From a virus: a DNA stretch of 46,973 bases. The notes under the pieces are model-generated. The model made no database searches, was not told where the DNA came from, and was given only the letters and a program-made list of their open reading frames with translations. Shown here piece after piece: positions 16,801 to 23,500 of the stretch (position 1 is its first letter; each line of letters opens with the position of its first letter). The stretch spans positions 1 through 46,973 of the IMG/VR virus record IMGVR_UViG_3300020406_000007; one strand, 5' to 3'. A program made the position numbers and the translations under genes.

Positions 16801-19014
16801 ACCTCAGCACACACATATGTGTCATCTCTAAACAATGCCATCACAGTTGGTGGTAACTACACTCATACATTCTTGAGTGCTACCACAGGTGCTGTGACAG
16901 AAGGTAATGATGGATGTACTGCTGTACAAGCAACTATCGACACCTTGATGGATCTAGCTTACACAGCTTTGAATCAAGGTAACTTCAGCGGTATCACACG
17001 TACAGTCGGTAATCATGGTGATGGATATGAGACTGCTCCTACCGTTATTATTACAGGTGGATCACCAACTACAGCAGGAACTTACGTACCACAATTATCA
17101 GCAAGAGGTTATGTCAAATCAATCGGAATACTCGTCGGAGGAGTTGGATACAACAATACACCGACAGTCAGGATCACTTCTAACTCTGGTTTTAATGCTT
17201 CTGCCACTGCCACTGTGTCTGGTGGGGCTGTCACTGGTATTACGGTTACTCAAGGTGGATTTGGATATAACGATGTCACTGTTGAGATCATTGCGAATGC
17301 TGCCGACACAATAACTACAACTGCCACAGCAGCTGCTATTGTGGGTAGACATCTAGAGTCAATAGTTGTACAGGAGACAGGAGTAGGATACAGTTCTACA
17401 CCAACCTTATCACTATCAGGTGGTAGTCCAACCACAGCAGCTGGTACACTCAATGCTCCTATAGCAAGAACCACGGGTGCTGTAACAGGTGTAACTCTAG
17501 TCAGTGGTGGAGATAATTATAAGAATACAGATATACTTGGTGTAGATGCTGCTGACGTAGGTGGTACAGTAATCAACTCATTCCAAGTTGAGGTACAGAC
17601 AGTTACATTCAACGGATCAACGACTGCGTTTGCTGCTACTGTAGGTGGATCAGGATATACACTTCCTGCTAATGACAGGTTCTTATTATTCTTGAACTCA
17701 CACATACAGGAGTTAGGTGCTTCCTATAGTTACTCTGGCACACCATCTACTATTAACTTTACTGAAGCACCGAAAGGTAATATGGACTTCTACTGTTTCT
17801 ATGTGGGACAGTTACAAGATATGGACTCTATCGCACCATTCATGAACGGTACGAAGAAAACATTCATACTTAAGAAGAATGACCAACCATTCTCACTAGA
17901 GTCAGATTCTAATGAGGTAATCCCTGCTAACAACCTTGTGATGTTCTTGAACGGTGTGTATCAGGAACCTGAAGTAGCATATACACTAGATGGTTCTATA
18001 CTTACATTCAGTGAAGCACCTAGAGCAGAGAGTGAAGTATTAATATACATCTACACTGGTTCTAATCTTGATATTGTAACAGAAGATACATTCTCTTCTC
18101 TTGATCCTGGCGACCTATTACAGGTACAGTCAGAAGGAGACATCAGAAGACTTGCTACTATTGCTAGTTCCTCCTCCTTAGATACATATGAATATACAGG
18201 TCTAAGACCTAACGTTGCTACCTTCTCTGCTACTGTTGTAGCTGGTAGGGTTGTACAGGTCACAATCGTTGACGCAGGATCTAACTATGAGGTTGCCCCA
18301 TTCCTAATCTTTAGTGGTGGCGGTGGATCTGGAGCATTTGCTGAGACAATAATTGAACAAGGTAGTGGTAGAGTTATAGGAGTCACCAACTTACAAGGTG
18401 GTTCTAATTATAATACTGCTCCTGCTGTCACACCATATCATCCACTTGCTCTAGAAAGGACTCAGAGAGACAGAGCTATCTCTAATGGTGTATTCTTATA
18501 CACCACACAGTTGACTGGTTCTATTGGCGTACAGACTGCTACCATACCTGTTCTTGACGCATATTATAATAATGGAATTGGATTCCCAACTAACGGTGAA
18601 CTATTGCTTCCGTTCTGGAACAACGCTGAACAAGTATGGGGTTGTGAAAGAATCTTATATGGTTCTGTAGATTACTCAACAGAAGAATTTACAGTTACTA
18701 CCAATGGTAGGGGATATAAGAATACTGGAACTCAACTAGGATTTGGTTATGCTAACGGACCTACAGCAGGAAACTTTAATGCTAGTGGCACAACCGTTAC
18801 TATGACAATGGGTGCTAATCATTATCTCCAAACTGGTATGGAGAGATTCATCAGATTTACATCTGCGATTGGTAGTTATCCTACAGATTCCTTAAATGGA
18901 ACTTATAAAATTACACGAATATCTGATACCACATTCAGTATTCAGATACCAGTATCTTTGACAGCAACGGGTACAATGGAGATCCTTCCAACTATCCGTG
19001 TTTATACAGTATAA
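4834..19014 (+). CDS. Giant baseplate/tail structural protein in the gp7 position, with YHYH domain and repeat modules (4726 aa; 'protein A')
   Basis: The frame is open for 14.2 kb between gp6 and gp8, the place of T4 gp7 (1032 residues). Residues 1-260 look like a baseplate wedge protein (IREDYPDFIQFVKYYYQALE, then a LLQRFRDQFAESFP helix). Two DEII motifs sit at residues 126 and 364. GSGY-type beta repeats occupy 658-920. A YHYH domain lies at about 950-1130 (GWSFDGHPIYGPYAYTD at 1016-1032, then FCVTPEYPLGVYAYFCTLDG). More beta repeats follow (1720-2205), an AHPAG segment (2437), helical GGN modules (2595-2740, 2930-3380), six YPR modules (3400-4010), GSGY repeats (4060-4270) and FLNG modules (2823, 4287, 4370). 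It probably joins wedge scaffold and adhesion surface. Start: ATG two bases after the gp6 stop. Whether it is cleaved is unknown. Confidence 0.85.
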   Translation: MPAEQSSWKVASWVTPQTEVTVDPIDASVSPESRTKVSDRIEEQIPQFIREDYPDFIQFVKYYYQALELKGNPVDVIQNIDEYYNIDRLNDLVESTTASSGIATDATVIDVGNTRDFPKEGLIMIDEEIIYYKSKSQTQFRDCVRGFHATTKVGTLSEYTFTESVAAYHNFGSTVVNLNNLLPLFLLQRFRDQFAESFPSKFAPEIQQSTVTKRLKDFYAAKGTSRSFKYLMRVLFGVESVIEYPKDRIFKPSDAFYTVREIIRATAISGNPVELTGEVLYQENDPNDTNVNSARIYVKSVVEVFTEDGKIYELDVDTENGDGSFTTPYKTLLGEDLSSTLSESVVTVDSTIGWPETNGAIRIDDEIINYTDKTVTQFLGCTRARQDTVNAPHIAGSEVTSSYEIFGYSNRDQSKISLTVFGGTRGIDIVDGGKYYLQDSKVTTPSEPGFDSLDPIYESFIYNVKKLLNGTLLTLDTPNPDGSVVANITTEQEHGLKREDIIVILNAPEDVYNAQFTVRGVSTNTTFSIMIPSTPIRGVDVGFLVTREFAKSTSSDTSIRLGLQDTPSDIQNVYRSSEHAIIASPGVPGHEIGPFHTDDLDPGNQRYLKRIPLTTVTKSNKTATPVGQVGIGVNGVPFFSYKSNDTKLFGGVKSITVTNAGSGYDITNPPIVEFEPLHARDTAYFLNQRIRNSVGYRYRNLGSGKTAEIGQEPTHTGTDPVQDGACLWEFEGISAEATVSVSGSLFAVNVDNGGSGYTSAPTVGIVGGDPTVEASATATITSGVVTAISVSASGEGYQSVPTVVLSGGGGEGASATAVVRGGLTEEGITITNNGTNYNERPNITLVSGSGAVGYPSIVNGRIVSIILTFGGSNYYGAPDVVISGDGVGAVAFATVNQATQQVTSITVTNGGIGYTSGTTTVDIVYPGSGARFQVELPILTKNLAASADELGDPLFISPKQADSNNGISMKGANFGIYGGEYGYLYNPKKMRFLLGDNVSDDTYAELNPTRHSPIIGWSFDGHPIYGPYAYTDRENKNPYNEIKQMISSYRIRATRDVLVGNDLADIDKMGTYIEDYEYIEGLGDLDQYNGRFCVTPEYPLGVYAYFCTLDGSTGNPKFPYFVGPNFYSEANDINWKGNGLQRNFTEDAVRYKRPYVATDTALVRRKNKGNPIEYILALEDATTPIVLEDDSTFIGFVDVGIGYFDYFPVIRGGSVDSLFVAATNRYFSSGLDQYLIEGAGFDYKVNDRLIFDETSTGGSGISARVSKVSGTDTNSIAYAVNSTTDIITGTITTGSAHYLKIGDTVDIAIGDNEYTREIDVKIINDKYHFKYFDLTDLTISSKGRILQANITITGGTGLTNGSYTSIPLIGGTGQNASANITVSGNTVTAVSIVGEGKEYSDGDVLTANISNIGGTGQNFSIDIGNVKKTGGLVQNLWTFMAGSGGTPGTYTKVPLVNTSAPSGEGAEFTIVVNDSGEVASVTLTKEGKGYYNNEQLDPVAITDIGSVNGFYVTPSSINQEFTGRGTAAHQLTLGDEVVITGSNPSDYDGTHTVTGTSTGRRFQFKKAVGIITDTAITTACEVYCKEPKLDLINGHLYKFKTADTSNADRRLEFTFDKENTNVFTYKNVIDAENDPVTGQQVSVTISLTDVPGTLFYFDINGNVTGSYLSVINDPFLGANAVSAVPTVTTIEFLLAREPENNYTTANQISYSTDSIFPSGGIASVNIGDPGRNYATLPQFSGIERSGGGATAFATISGRLESVTIVDPGIGYNGANPPSVICSMPDFVDLTLENIFGDFNKGDIILSKAVLDGDTARGKVISWDPNTSTLRVQPLRNNLTGATTRGFIMFTTGNNNTNNLIAGSNQAGISAISGAQANVAAIVPQSGPEIGQLTNVAINGDGGSNYRTAPTIYIDDPFYGGALTLSVNSQNTSANFTGGTYTVSQESVAPTGGQGVSIQVVVDASTKDITSATVLAGGANYSLGDLITVRGEDITGGSSSDDFVLRVDSLEFVRPAVTSTVIDASIDAVVVSNSGSGFLSAPEVQISGGTGIGAVLRAEIVDETVSSIVIENAGTRFQNPPIITVKQGTGTGASILLKSSDLGKIISLGGDNITYNYSHDRTLKPSVNTNYNLQLTRTQIVDFFTVTNGGGSFVTKPTIELVGGGGSGAVMDAIIDNEVIQAITVANPGKGYSSTPAVKARITHSFVPLQSNSTLNFPYDTKIPVGTEVQLLEVDGTLPAPLVANTTYFAIQPTLANGLASNQLKLATTLSDALDGTAITITGQPSIGNGGTATFNLTTTDLGDQITVTMTPASFFVGEKLYQGSSTDSFSAVGTVKAWDPKGRVLSVEIELGEFALNQPVFGLQSNAFGEIHDFERSVANFTVSPIATATAEFKRTTGILDLNDQRLYDSDRYQEFSYVVNSPINVKEWKNQFKNSAHPAGFKVLGTQVVSQSAFKRYQRRSYYNPANPDPNNWWEQRFGDENLSFNGTTFFVPKPSASNTGKLARIENFVLGKPDYTATVPTNIQVIGKQLLDVRKILTAVVDKLDPINTRTITFDGTDSNVVDISNEQITFPNHGLLTGQRITYNIQGDRFQDARNLILGNLDYIISTTITWLEQSYPNLTDGTKPDYSREKCSRDLRLIVIAWCNDLRYGGNKFSVDAAESYVIGGVIEYIVGETVETIAAIQYARDLAIEAIQNLLPYSDVTITQDPGGCADVQSAITTLAQIVWDAIDNPGNIPTANVGNYPNIRLGVSLTGLPVGSYYVTRVDDNIFTLSATSGGSAVDITALSTDSQHQLTVEFDDVNTQFQLRTRGTATVPTNKNQLMVTINGIVQNPESYSLSGSTITFGEAPMRNSTVIIMYFKRSDISTNFQLDQFGDVITALNTTDGIYQGTGYTAGTYNNVPFTNKLSDGSGATGNIVVTNVLDSAAFVTNNKYGDARTLIDNNKGIIADIAVGLMNKYGTPVDNKVADAANLILMNKDFISREAVDRMHADIPYTISSKRHFDAYNLIQANKDFIVWEAYYLFKTIDYPGYTHAQGYTEQDCRDDLMDILEAVAFNLLFGANNKVYDAAYYYTSAYSSGSVVQGEEQQTIAATNQMKGLIDKVILNETVSVAGDHGYEQYFEDVTYVYDGCASAKSTISTLIDIVITAINTDLMAHVTKTEPTLFVEPTGNDEDCVDDVRDILEAIAINAKFGGNSEVYDGAKYYVDGAHVAGEEIHTIYAFREADKITRQVIANQAVTVVGDHGETQKYDGGITRSDNQCASARATVHTLFNIVEVAVDTNTMSAFTRTAPTGFNSPGLGDGQCKSDTRDVLTAVATNVAYGGNHTLYDTLNMYFVGAHVAGEEAETLYVFEEARQMVLKCINNETFETYPHLNLTTKSQYKDPTITAYSNYAQSFNVTNAVYTATSGQVEITIGSHTLEVGTRVRLGDMSLTFKCAMDGSVTHHKYPRSTDWAYRKSLPILSKTNTTITLYVGESPTVNYQITGATFEPTTGIMDMEIYNTQFNVSAATYNANTGSMTVNIGSHSMEIGEEIMFRPNSLTFTCSMDGNNDQKTYPRFGKDPFYDKALKIIAKDTNTITVNVGPSPLVNHTVTGSNYEPTTGVAELFIGNHILKVGDSITITDNSLTYQCALDLYTTDHTYPRGSDPASGDALAISAVSDTSITVNVGTSSNTTAHRWKPGYVATDAVQSGGGHTHTFVSATSGAVVLPHGLRAQRTLTVDSADYNPTTGIMTVTIEDHHLTPTDEIKIADSSIIFTCAEDGHGSDHAYPRSSDPISEMWTPITDVTRNTFKVQVLNTAPSTNTTEHTFKGVVSYNVKVRGQSIKIADGGITFTCALDGDTSNHAYPRTDIINHTVTGATYDPTYGDMDVTVVGHSMRTGDYVKFDDDSLTFTCAEDGNGSNHTYPRSSDPVSGKWLKIRNVTNDTFRVRVLDFWPSTNETAHVFVSATTNGLKQKKDRAYDQPLQIVDSEIDRISIFVGISSDTSAHTYVSSLNNAITVGGNYTHTFLSATTGAVTEGNDGCTAVQATIDTLMDLAYTALNQGNFSGITRTVGNHGDGYETAPTVIITGGSPTTAGTYVPQLSARGYVKSIGILVGGVGYNNTPTVRITSNSGFNASATATVSGGAVTGITVTQGGFGYNDVTVEIIANAADTITTTATAAAIVGRHLESIVVQETGVGYSSTPTLSLSGGSPTTAAGTLNAPIARTTGAVTGVTLVSGGDNYKNTDILGVDAADVGGTVINSFQVEVQTVTFNGSTTAFAATVGGSGYTLPANDRFLLFLNSHIQELGASYSYSGTPSTINFTEAPKGNMDFYCFYVGQLQDMDSIAPFMNGTKKTFILKKNDQPFSLESDSNEVIPANNLVMFLNGVYQEPEVAYTLDGSILTFSEAPRAESEVLIYIYTGSNLDIVTEDTFSSLDPGDLLQVQSEGDIRRLATIASSSSLDTYEYTGLRPNVATFSATVVAGRVVQVTIVDAGSNYEVAPFLIFSGGGGSGAFAETIIEQGSGRVIGVTNLQGGSNYNTAPAVTPYHPLALERTQRDRAISNGVFLYTTQLTGSIGVQTATIPVLDAYYNNGIGFPTNGELLLPFWNNAEQVWGCERILYGSVDYSTEEFTVTTNGRGYKNTGTQLGFGYANGPTAGNFNASGTTVTMTMGANHYLQTGMERFIRFTSAIGSYPTDSLNGTYKITRISDTTFSIQIPVSLTATGTMEILPTIRVYTV
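6805..7630 (+). repeat. GSGY-type beta repeats in protein A, first block
   Basis: About six repeats of the form GGSGYTSAPTVxIxGG with intervening AxATAxxxxGxVTxIxVxxxG strands. Similar units recur at 10003-10180, 10900-11110, 11260-11440, 17010-17300 and 18265-18430 in the same gene, in gp8, and in the fibre gene near 32560-33800. I know the pattern as a common beta-prism-like filler in marine phage structural proteins. Each unit is about 40 residues and codes for a stiff, solvent-exposed stalk by inference. Confidence 0.7.
12604..13080 (+). repeat. Helical GGN module, copy 1 in protein A (inserted in a beta module)
   Basis: Within protein A, residues about 2591-2749 carry the helical pattern DARNLI, then C-x2-DLR, LRYGGN (codons at 12790-12798) and a second Cys-containing helix (CADVQSAITTLAQIV). 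The flanks are the two halves of one beta module: HGLLTGQRITY before, and LTGLPVGSYYVTRVDDN after. An uninterrupted relative of that beta module lies in protein B near 39240-39370. So this helical module reads as an insertion into a loop. Confidence 0.6.
13639..14970 (+). repeat. Tandem helical GGN modules, copies 2-4 in protein A
   Basis: Three further copies share an order of motifs: DAxxLIxxNKxFI helices (13651, 13749, 13852), an acidic Cys helix (CRDDLMDIL, CVDDVRDIL, CKSDTRDVL), a GGN turn (14023 as GAN, 14422, 14812), a YYVxGAHVxGEE segment, then GDHG and a second Cys helix (CASAKSTISTL, CASARATVHTL). The period is about 130 residues. Two Cys per module are conserved. The function is unknown; a helical spacer or adhesion module is an inference. 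Confidence 0.7.
15040..16880 (+). repeat. Array of six Cys/His/YPR modules in protein A
   Basis: The core is S-[LI]-T-F-x-C-x2-D, about five residues, then H-x-YPR. The Tyr codons of YPR are at 15187, 15511, 15769, 16153, 16384 and 16561. Full units add a leading Y-x-PTTGxMxxxI-x-x-H segment and a trailing NTFxVxV and HTFVSATTxG segment. Copies 1-3 are more divergent (copy 2 lacks the His, DQKTYPR). The array follows the helical modules and ends just before another Cys helix (GCTAVQATIDTLMDL, 16912). I do not recognise the fold; a beta-sandwich is likely. Confidence 0.75.
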
Positions 19015-19017
19015 ATA
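19010..19017 (+). promoter_or_regulatory. T4-type late promoter (TATAAATA) for gp8 unit
   Basis: An exact match to the T4 late consensus overlaps the stop codon of protein A and lies 28 bases before the gp8 ATG. The leader ends CCTATAC (to 19035), two bases before the ATG. It probably drives gp8, the DUF4815 gene and the small gene at 27226, which are joined by one-base overlaps. Confidence 0.85.
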
Positions 19018-19037
19018 ACCTATAAAGCCCTATACTA

Positions 19038-20561
19038 ATGGCACTTGTAACCGATAAATTTAGAATTTACGCAGCCGAAGCATTTCGTAATACTTTGGGC
19101 AGCTCTGGATCGGACGCAAATAAAGTGTATTTGTTTGTTGGACGAGCTAAAGCATGGGGTTCACCTGATTCCCCTCCAACTAACGAACCTATTGATAGTT
19201 TCACCTATCATAGAAGTGCATATGCGGATTCAGTTGCGTTTAAGAGAGTAGATATTACTGACACCTCTCTTGTTGTACCTAGAGTGGATTGGATAGATCC
19301 TACAGAGACTACTGGTGGTACTGGTCGTACATATTCAATGTACAAACCTGACTATAGTCCTGCTAAGACCACTGCTAATGGTGCTACTCGTCTATACGAC
19401 TCAAACTTCTATGTGATGAACTCTGACTTCAACGTGTACAAGTGTTTGTACAATGGTCAGTCTCCCACATATCCTAGAGGTAGACCTTCATTGGTTGAAC
19501 CAACAGGAACATCAACAACAGTTATTGAAACCAACGACTCATCTGAGTACAAGTATCGTTGGAAGTATATGTATACTATTGATGCTGATAATATTCTAAA
19601 ATTTGTTACTACAGAGTTCATACCTGTTCTTGAGAATAGTTTAGTACAGGCTGCTGCTGGACCTGGTTCTATTGACACTGTTGTCATAGAGAACCAAGGA
19701 CAAGGATATAATAATGATACCTACACCAACGTACCTATTCGTGGTGACTGGGAAATAAATGGTGGTACTCAAGGTTTTTGTTCTGTGACTGTAGAGTCTG
19801 GATCTGTTACTAACGTAACTGTTACTAACTCAGGATCTAACTATAGTTTCGCAACAATAGATGTGGGATTGATTCCTAACATCGGTTCTGGTGGATCGGG
19901 TGCTGTTCTCGATATCATCATTCCTCCTAACGGTGGACATGGTAAAGATGCTACAAGAGAGATTGGTGCTTACCGTCTCATGTTTGCTTCTAAACTAGAA
20001 ACATCAACAGCATTTGTAGATTTCCCAACTGACCTTACATTCCGTAGAGTTGGTTTGGTTCTCAATCCATATGACTACAACACTACCTCTATATCAGATC
20101 AGAATACAAGATCTGCTGTTAAAGCATTGATCTTCCCTCAGTCTGGTACAGGTACACCTAGTGGAACATTTTCACCTGGCACAACTATTACTCAAACCAC
20201 AACAGGTGCGAAAGGATATGTTGTCTCTTACGATTCTAATACTAAGGTTCTAAGATACTATCAAGATTCAAATGATGGTGTCGCATCTGGTAACATCGTA
20301 GAGTTCGCAGGAAATTATGAAATTACATCTTCTGATATTGTAACTGCTACACCTGATCAAAACTTTGGTACATCATCTGTACCACTGACTCAGATCACTA
20401 TCGGTGTTTCTGTCTATGAATTAGGACTGTCATTCATTCAAGGATATGCTAACGGGGAAGTTGAAATCAACTCTGGAGAAATCCTCTACATAGACAATAG
20501 GAACCCGATCACTAGATCTGCTGATCAAAACGAAGAGCTCAAAGTAGTAATTGAATTCTAA
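19038..20561 (+). CDS. 8: Baseplate wedge protein gp8, enlarged (507 aa)
   Basis: The N-terminus (VTDKFRIYAAEAFRNTLGSS, then KVYLFVGRAKAWGSPDSPP) and the C-terminus (SGEILYIDNRNPITRSADQN followed by EELKVVIEF) match the start and end of T4 gp8, which ends with a similar SGEMIYMENRPP segment. gp8 is a homodimer in the baseplate wedge that contacts gp7 and gp10. T4 gp8 is 334 residues. The extra length here is largely a central insertion at about residues 210-310 made of GSGY-type beta repeats (IENQGQGYNN, VTNSGSNYSF) plus a second loop near 365-430. It is coupled to the next gene by a one-base overlap. The family is secure. Confidence 0.9.
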   Translation: MALVTDKFRIYAAEAFRNTLGSSGSDANKVYLFVGRAKAWGSPDSPPTNEPIDSFTYHRSAYADSVAFKRVDITDTSLVVPRVDWIDPTETTGGTGRTYSMYKPDYSPAKTTANGATRLYDSNFYVMNSDFNVYKCLYNGQSPTYPRGRPSLVEPTGTSTTVIETNDSSEYKYRWKYMYTIDADNILKFVTTEFIPVLENSLVQAAAGPGSIDTVVIENQGQGYNNDTYTNVPIRGDWEINGGTQGFCSVTVESGSVTNVTVTNSGSNYSFATIDVGLIPNIGSGGSGAVLDIIIPPNGGHGKDATREIGAYRLMFASKLETSTAFVDFPTDLTFRRVGLVLNPYDYNTTSISDQNTRSAVKALIFPQSGTGTPSGTFSPGTTITQTTTGAKGYVVSYDSNTKVLRYYQDSNDGVASGNIVEFAGNYEITSSDIVTATPDQNFGTSSVPLTQITIGVSVYELGLSFIQGYANGEVEINSGEILYIDNRNPITRSADQNEELKVVIEF

Positions 20562-23500
20562 TGGCACAGAATACTAACCTGAATATTTCTCCTTATTTCG
20601 ACGATTTCGACGACGATAAGGGATTTCTAAAAGTATTATTTAAACCTGGCTTTCCAGTACAGGCAAGAGAACTTACTACCCTCCAATCACTTTTACAAAA
20701 CCAAATTGATACATTTGGTCAAGGTGTTTATAAGGAAGGTAGTATGGTGGTACCTGGCGGTATCACGCTGAATAGAAATTACCCAGTAGTATTAGTTCAA
20801 AATAATTATCTTAACTTACCTGTAGAATTATACAGAGAATCACTCAATGGCAAGGTTGTGAAGGGTGCCACTTCAAACATCCGTGCTAGAGTAAATTTCT
20901 CTATCAGTTCTACTACATCAACTCGTGGTTATGTGTCATTCTATGTGACATATTTGACTAAGGCAGACGACAACGAAACCAGTGTATTTCAAGCTGGTGA
21001 GATATTAACTTGCGAAGAAGATATAACATACAGCACATCTACTATCGTAGCTGGTACACCCCTAGCCCAGTTATTAAACTCAAATAGTACAGCAGTAGGT
21101 TCTACAGCAAACGTTGGTAAAGGTGTATATTTTGTTCGTGGATACTTTGTACCTGTAGCTGAACAGACACTTGTACTTGATCAGTATTCAAACAACCCAT
21201 CATATAAGGTGGGACTTAAGGTAGAAGAAAGAATTATAACAGCTGACGAAGATTCTACTCTATATGATAATGCCATAGGTAGTACAAACTTCTCAGCACC
21301 AGGTGCCGATAGATTTAAAATCAATCTATCTCTGGTTAAGAAGAACCTAGCAGACCCCAACTCTGCTGACTTTATTGAATTACTACGTACCAATGTTGGT
21401 GCTATCGAGAATAAGGTAGAACGTAGTGATCTAGGATTTATTAATGACGTATTAGCAACCAGAACTAAAGAAGAGTCTGGTGATTACTATGTCAAGAGAT
21501 TCAGTATAGATGTAAGAGAGAATTTAAACGACGCATTTAATAATGGTGTATATACAGCAGATCAAACCACACAAGACGGTAACACTCCTGTAGAAGAACA
21601 TCTAGCAGTTCAGATCTCGCCAGGTACAGCATATGTGTCAGGTTATAGAACAGAGAAACTAGCTAACACATTTAAGGATGTAGTCAAACCAAGAACATTT
21701 ACAGCAGCTGATGCTCAGTCAATATCATCTGACTTTGGTAACTTTGTATTGATTGATAATTTATATGGTGGTGTACAACTATATGATTCAATTCTTTTAT
21801 ATAATCAAAAGGTTTCTAGTGGTGGTTCAGCATCAGGAACCCTTATAGGACAAGCAAGAGTCTTTGGATTCTCATTTGATAGTGGAACTAGAAACACCAC
21901 TGCTACAAGATATAGGATGAGCTTAGCAGATGTTGATCTGTTTACAACACTTGGAATGTCAGGTAATGTAACTTGGGTACAGGGTAAGAAGTATGTCGGT
22001 ATGACATCTGGTGCTACTGGATTCTCTAGGACAGCTGGTAGTGCTTCAAATGCTAACCTTGAAGGTGTCACAGGTACATTTATTAATGAAAACATTGCTC
22101 TAGAGGAAGCACCTAGTGTATCTGTTGGTACTATTACTGGTGTCACAGATTATCAGTTTACTGACTGTAAGTCATTCTATAAGAGTGGTTTTACTTCTGA
22201 CCTAATTCTTGATCTACAATCAACTATAGCTGCTAACGCACCTGTACTAAGTGGTACATCTGGTAATGCGACTGCTACTTTAAGTGCTACGTTGTCTAAC
22301 TTTGTGTCTCAGTTGAGAATCAATGATATTTTGGCAATCTCTAACAACAACTTGGCTCACGAAGTTAGAGTTACAGCGATCAACAGTGCTACAGAAATTG
22401 CTATTGCGAGAGTCACATCAAATAATTTATCGAATGGAGCAATCAATGGAAATATTACCTTACTCAGAGGACAGATTAGGGAAGCTCAAAAGAGAACGCT
22501 TATATCGCCTATACCGAAGGATGCTGTTAAGTCAACTTCCACTAATAGTTCTGGGTCTGCTGTGGCTCCATTGGGATACTTCAGAAAGAGTTACTCCGTC
22601 AGTGTTACTGGAGGAGCATTCTCATTATCAGCAGGATCGAACCTCACATTCAGAGATGTAACAGATGGAGATGACTTCCAAGTAATTGCTACAGCTGGTA
22701 CAAACGCAGGAACCTCATATACAGTAGGTAGTGGTATATCAACTACATCATCACCTGGCGACGCTAGTGCTTCTATTACTGGACTAAACTCTGGTACAAG
22801 TGCTGCTATAGTAATCGCTACAGTTTACTCAAGCAATAGAACTGCGAAAGCAAAGACAACACAACGTATGAAGGTGTTGAGAGTAGATCATACCTCTGGT
22901 TCATCAGCTAATGGTTTGACACAGACTACAGCAGGATATGGACATAGACTAGAAGACAAACAGATATCTCTTGGTTGCCCAGACGTATTCAAACTCAAGG
23001 CAGTATATGAATCAGCAGACGATTCTGATCCTGAGATTCCTAACTTAGGATATAGTAACCTTATTGGTACATTTGAAACAGGACAGATATTGACAGGTGC
23101 TTCATCAGGTGCTAAGGCACAAATCGTATCATTTAATAGCACCACAGTATACTATGTGATGTTGAATGATAACAGTTTTGCGGGTGACGAAGGAATATCT
23201 ACATCTACTGCTAATGGTAAAATCACAGTAGGTACAATCAGACAAGGTAGTAATAATATCACATCATCATATGAGTTGGATAATGGACAGAGAGAACAGT
23301 ATTATGATTACTCACGTATTGTAAGAAAGGCAGGATACGCAGCTCCTACTCGTAGAATCTTAGTTATATTTGATAGATTTGACACTACATCAGGAGATGG
23401 ATTCTATACTGTTGACTCATACTCATCTGAGGACTATAAAGAGATTCCTACATTTGGCGAGAATCCACTTAGAAATGGACTAGACTTCCGTCCTATGGTT

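Noticed and set aside
17015-17314. Alternative + frame of 99 codons inside protein A
   Set aside because: Leucine-rich shadow of the GSGY repeat region in another frame; no upstream ribosome-binding site.
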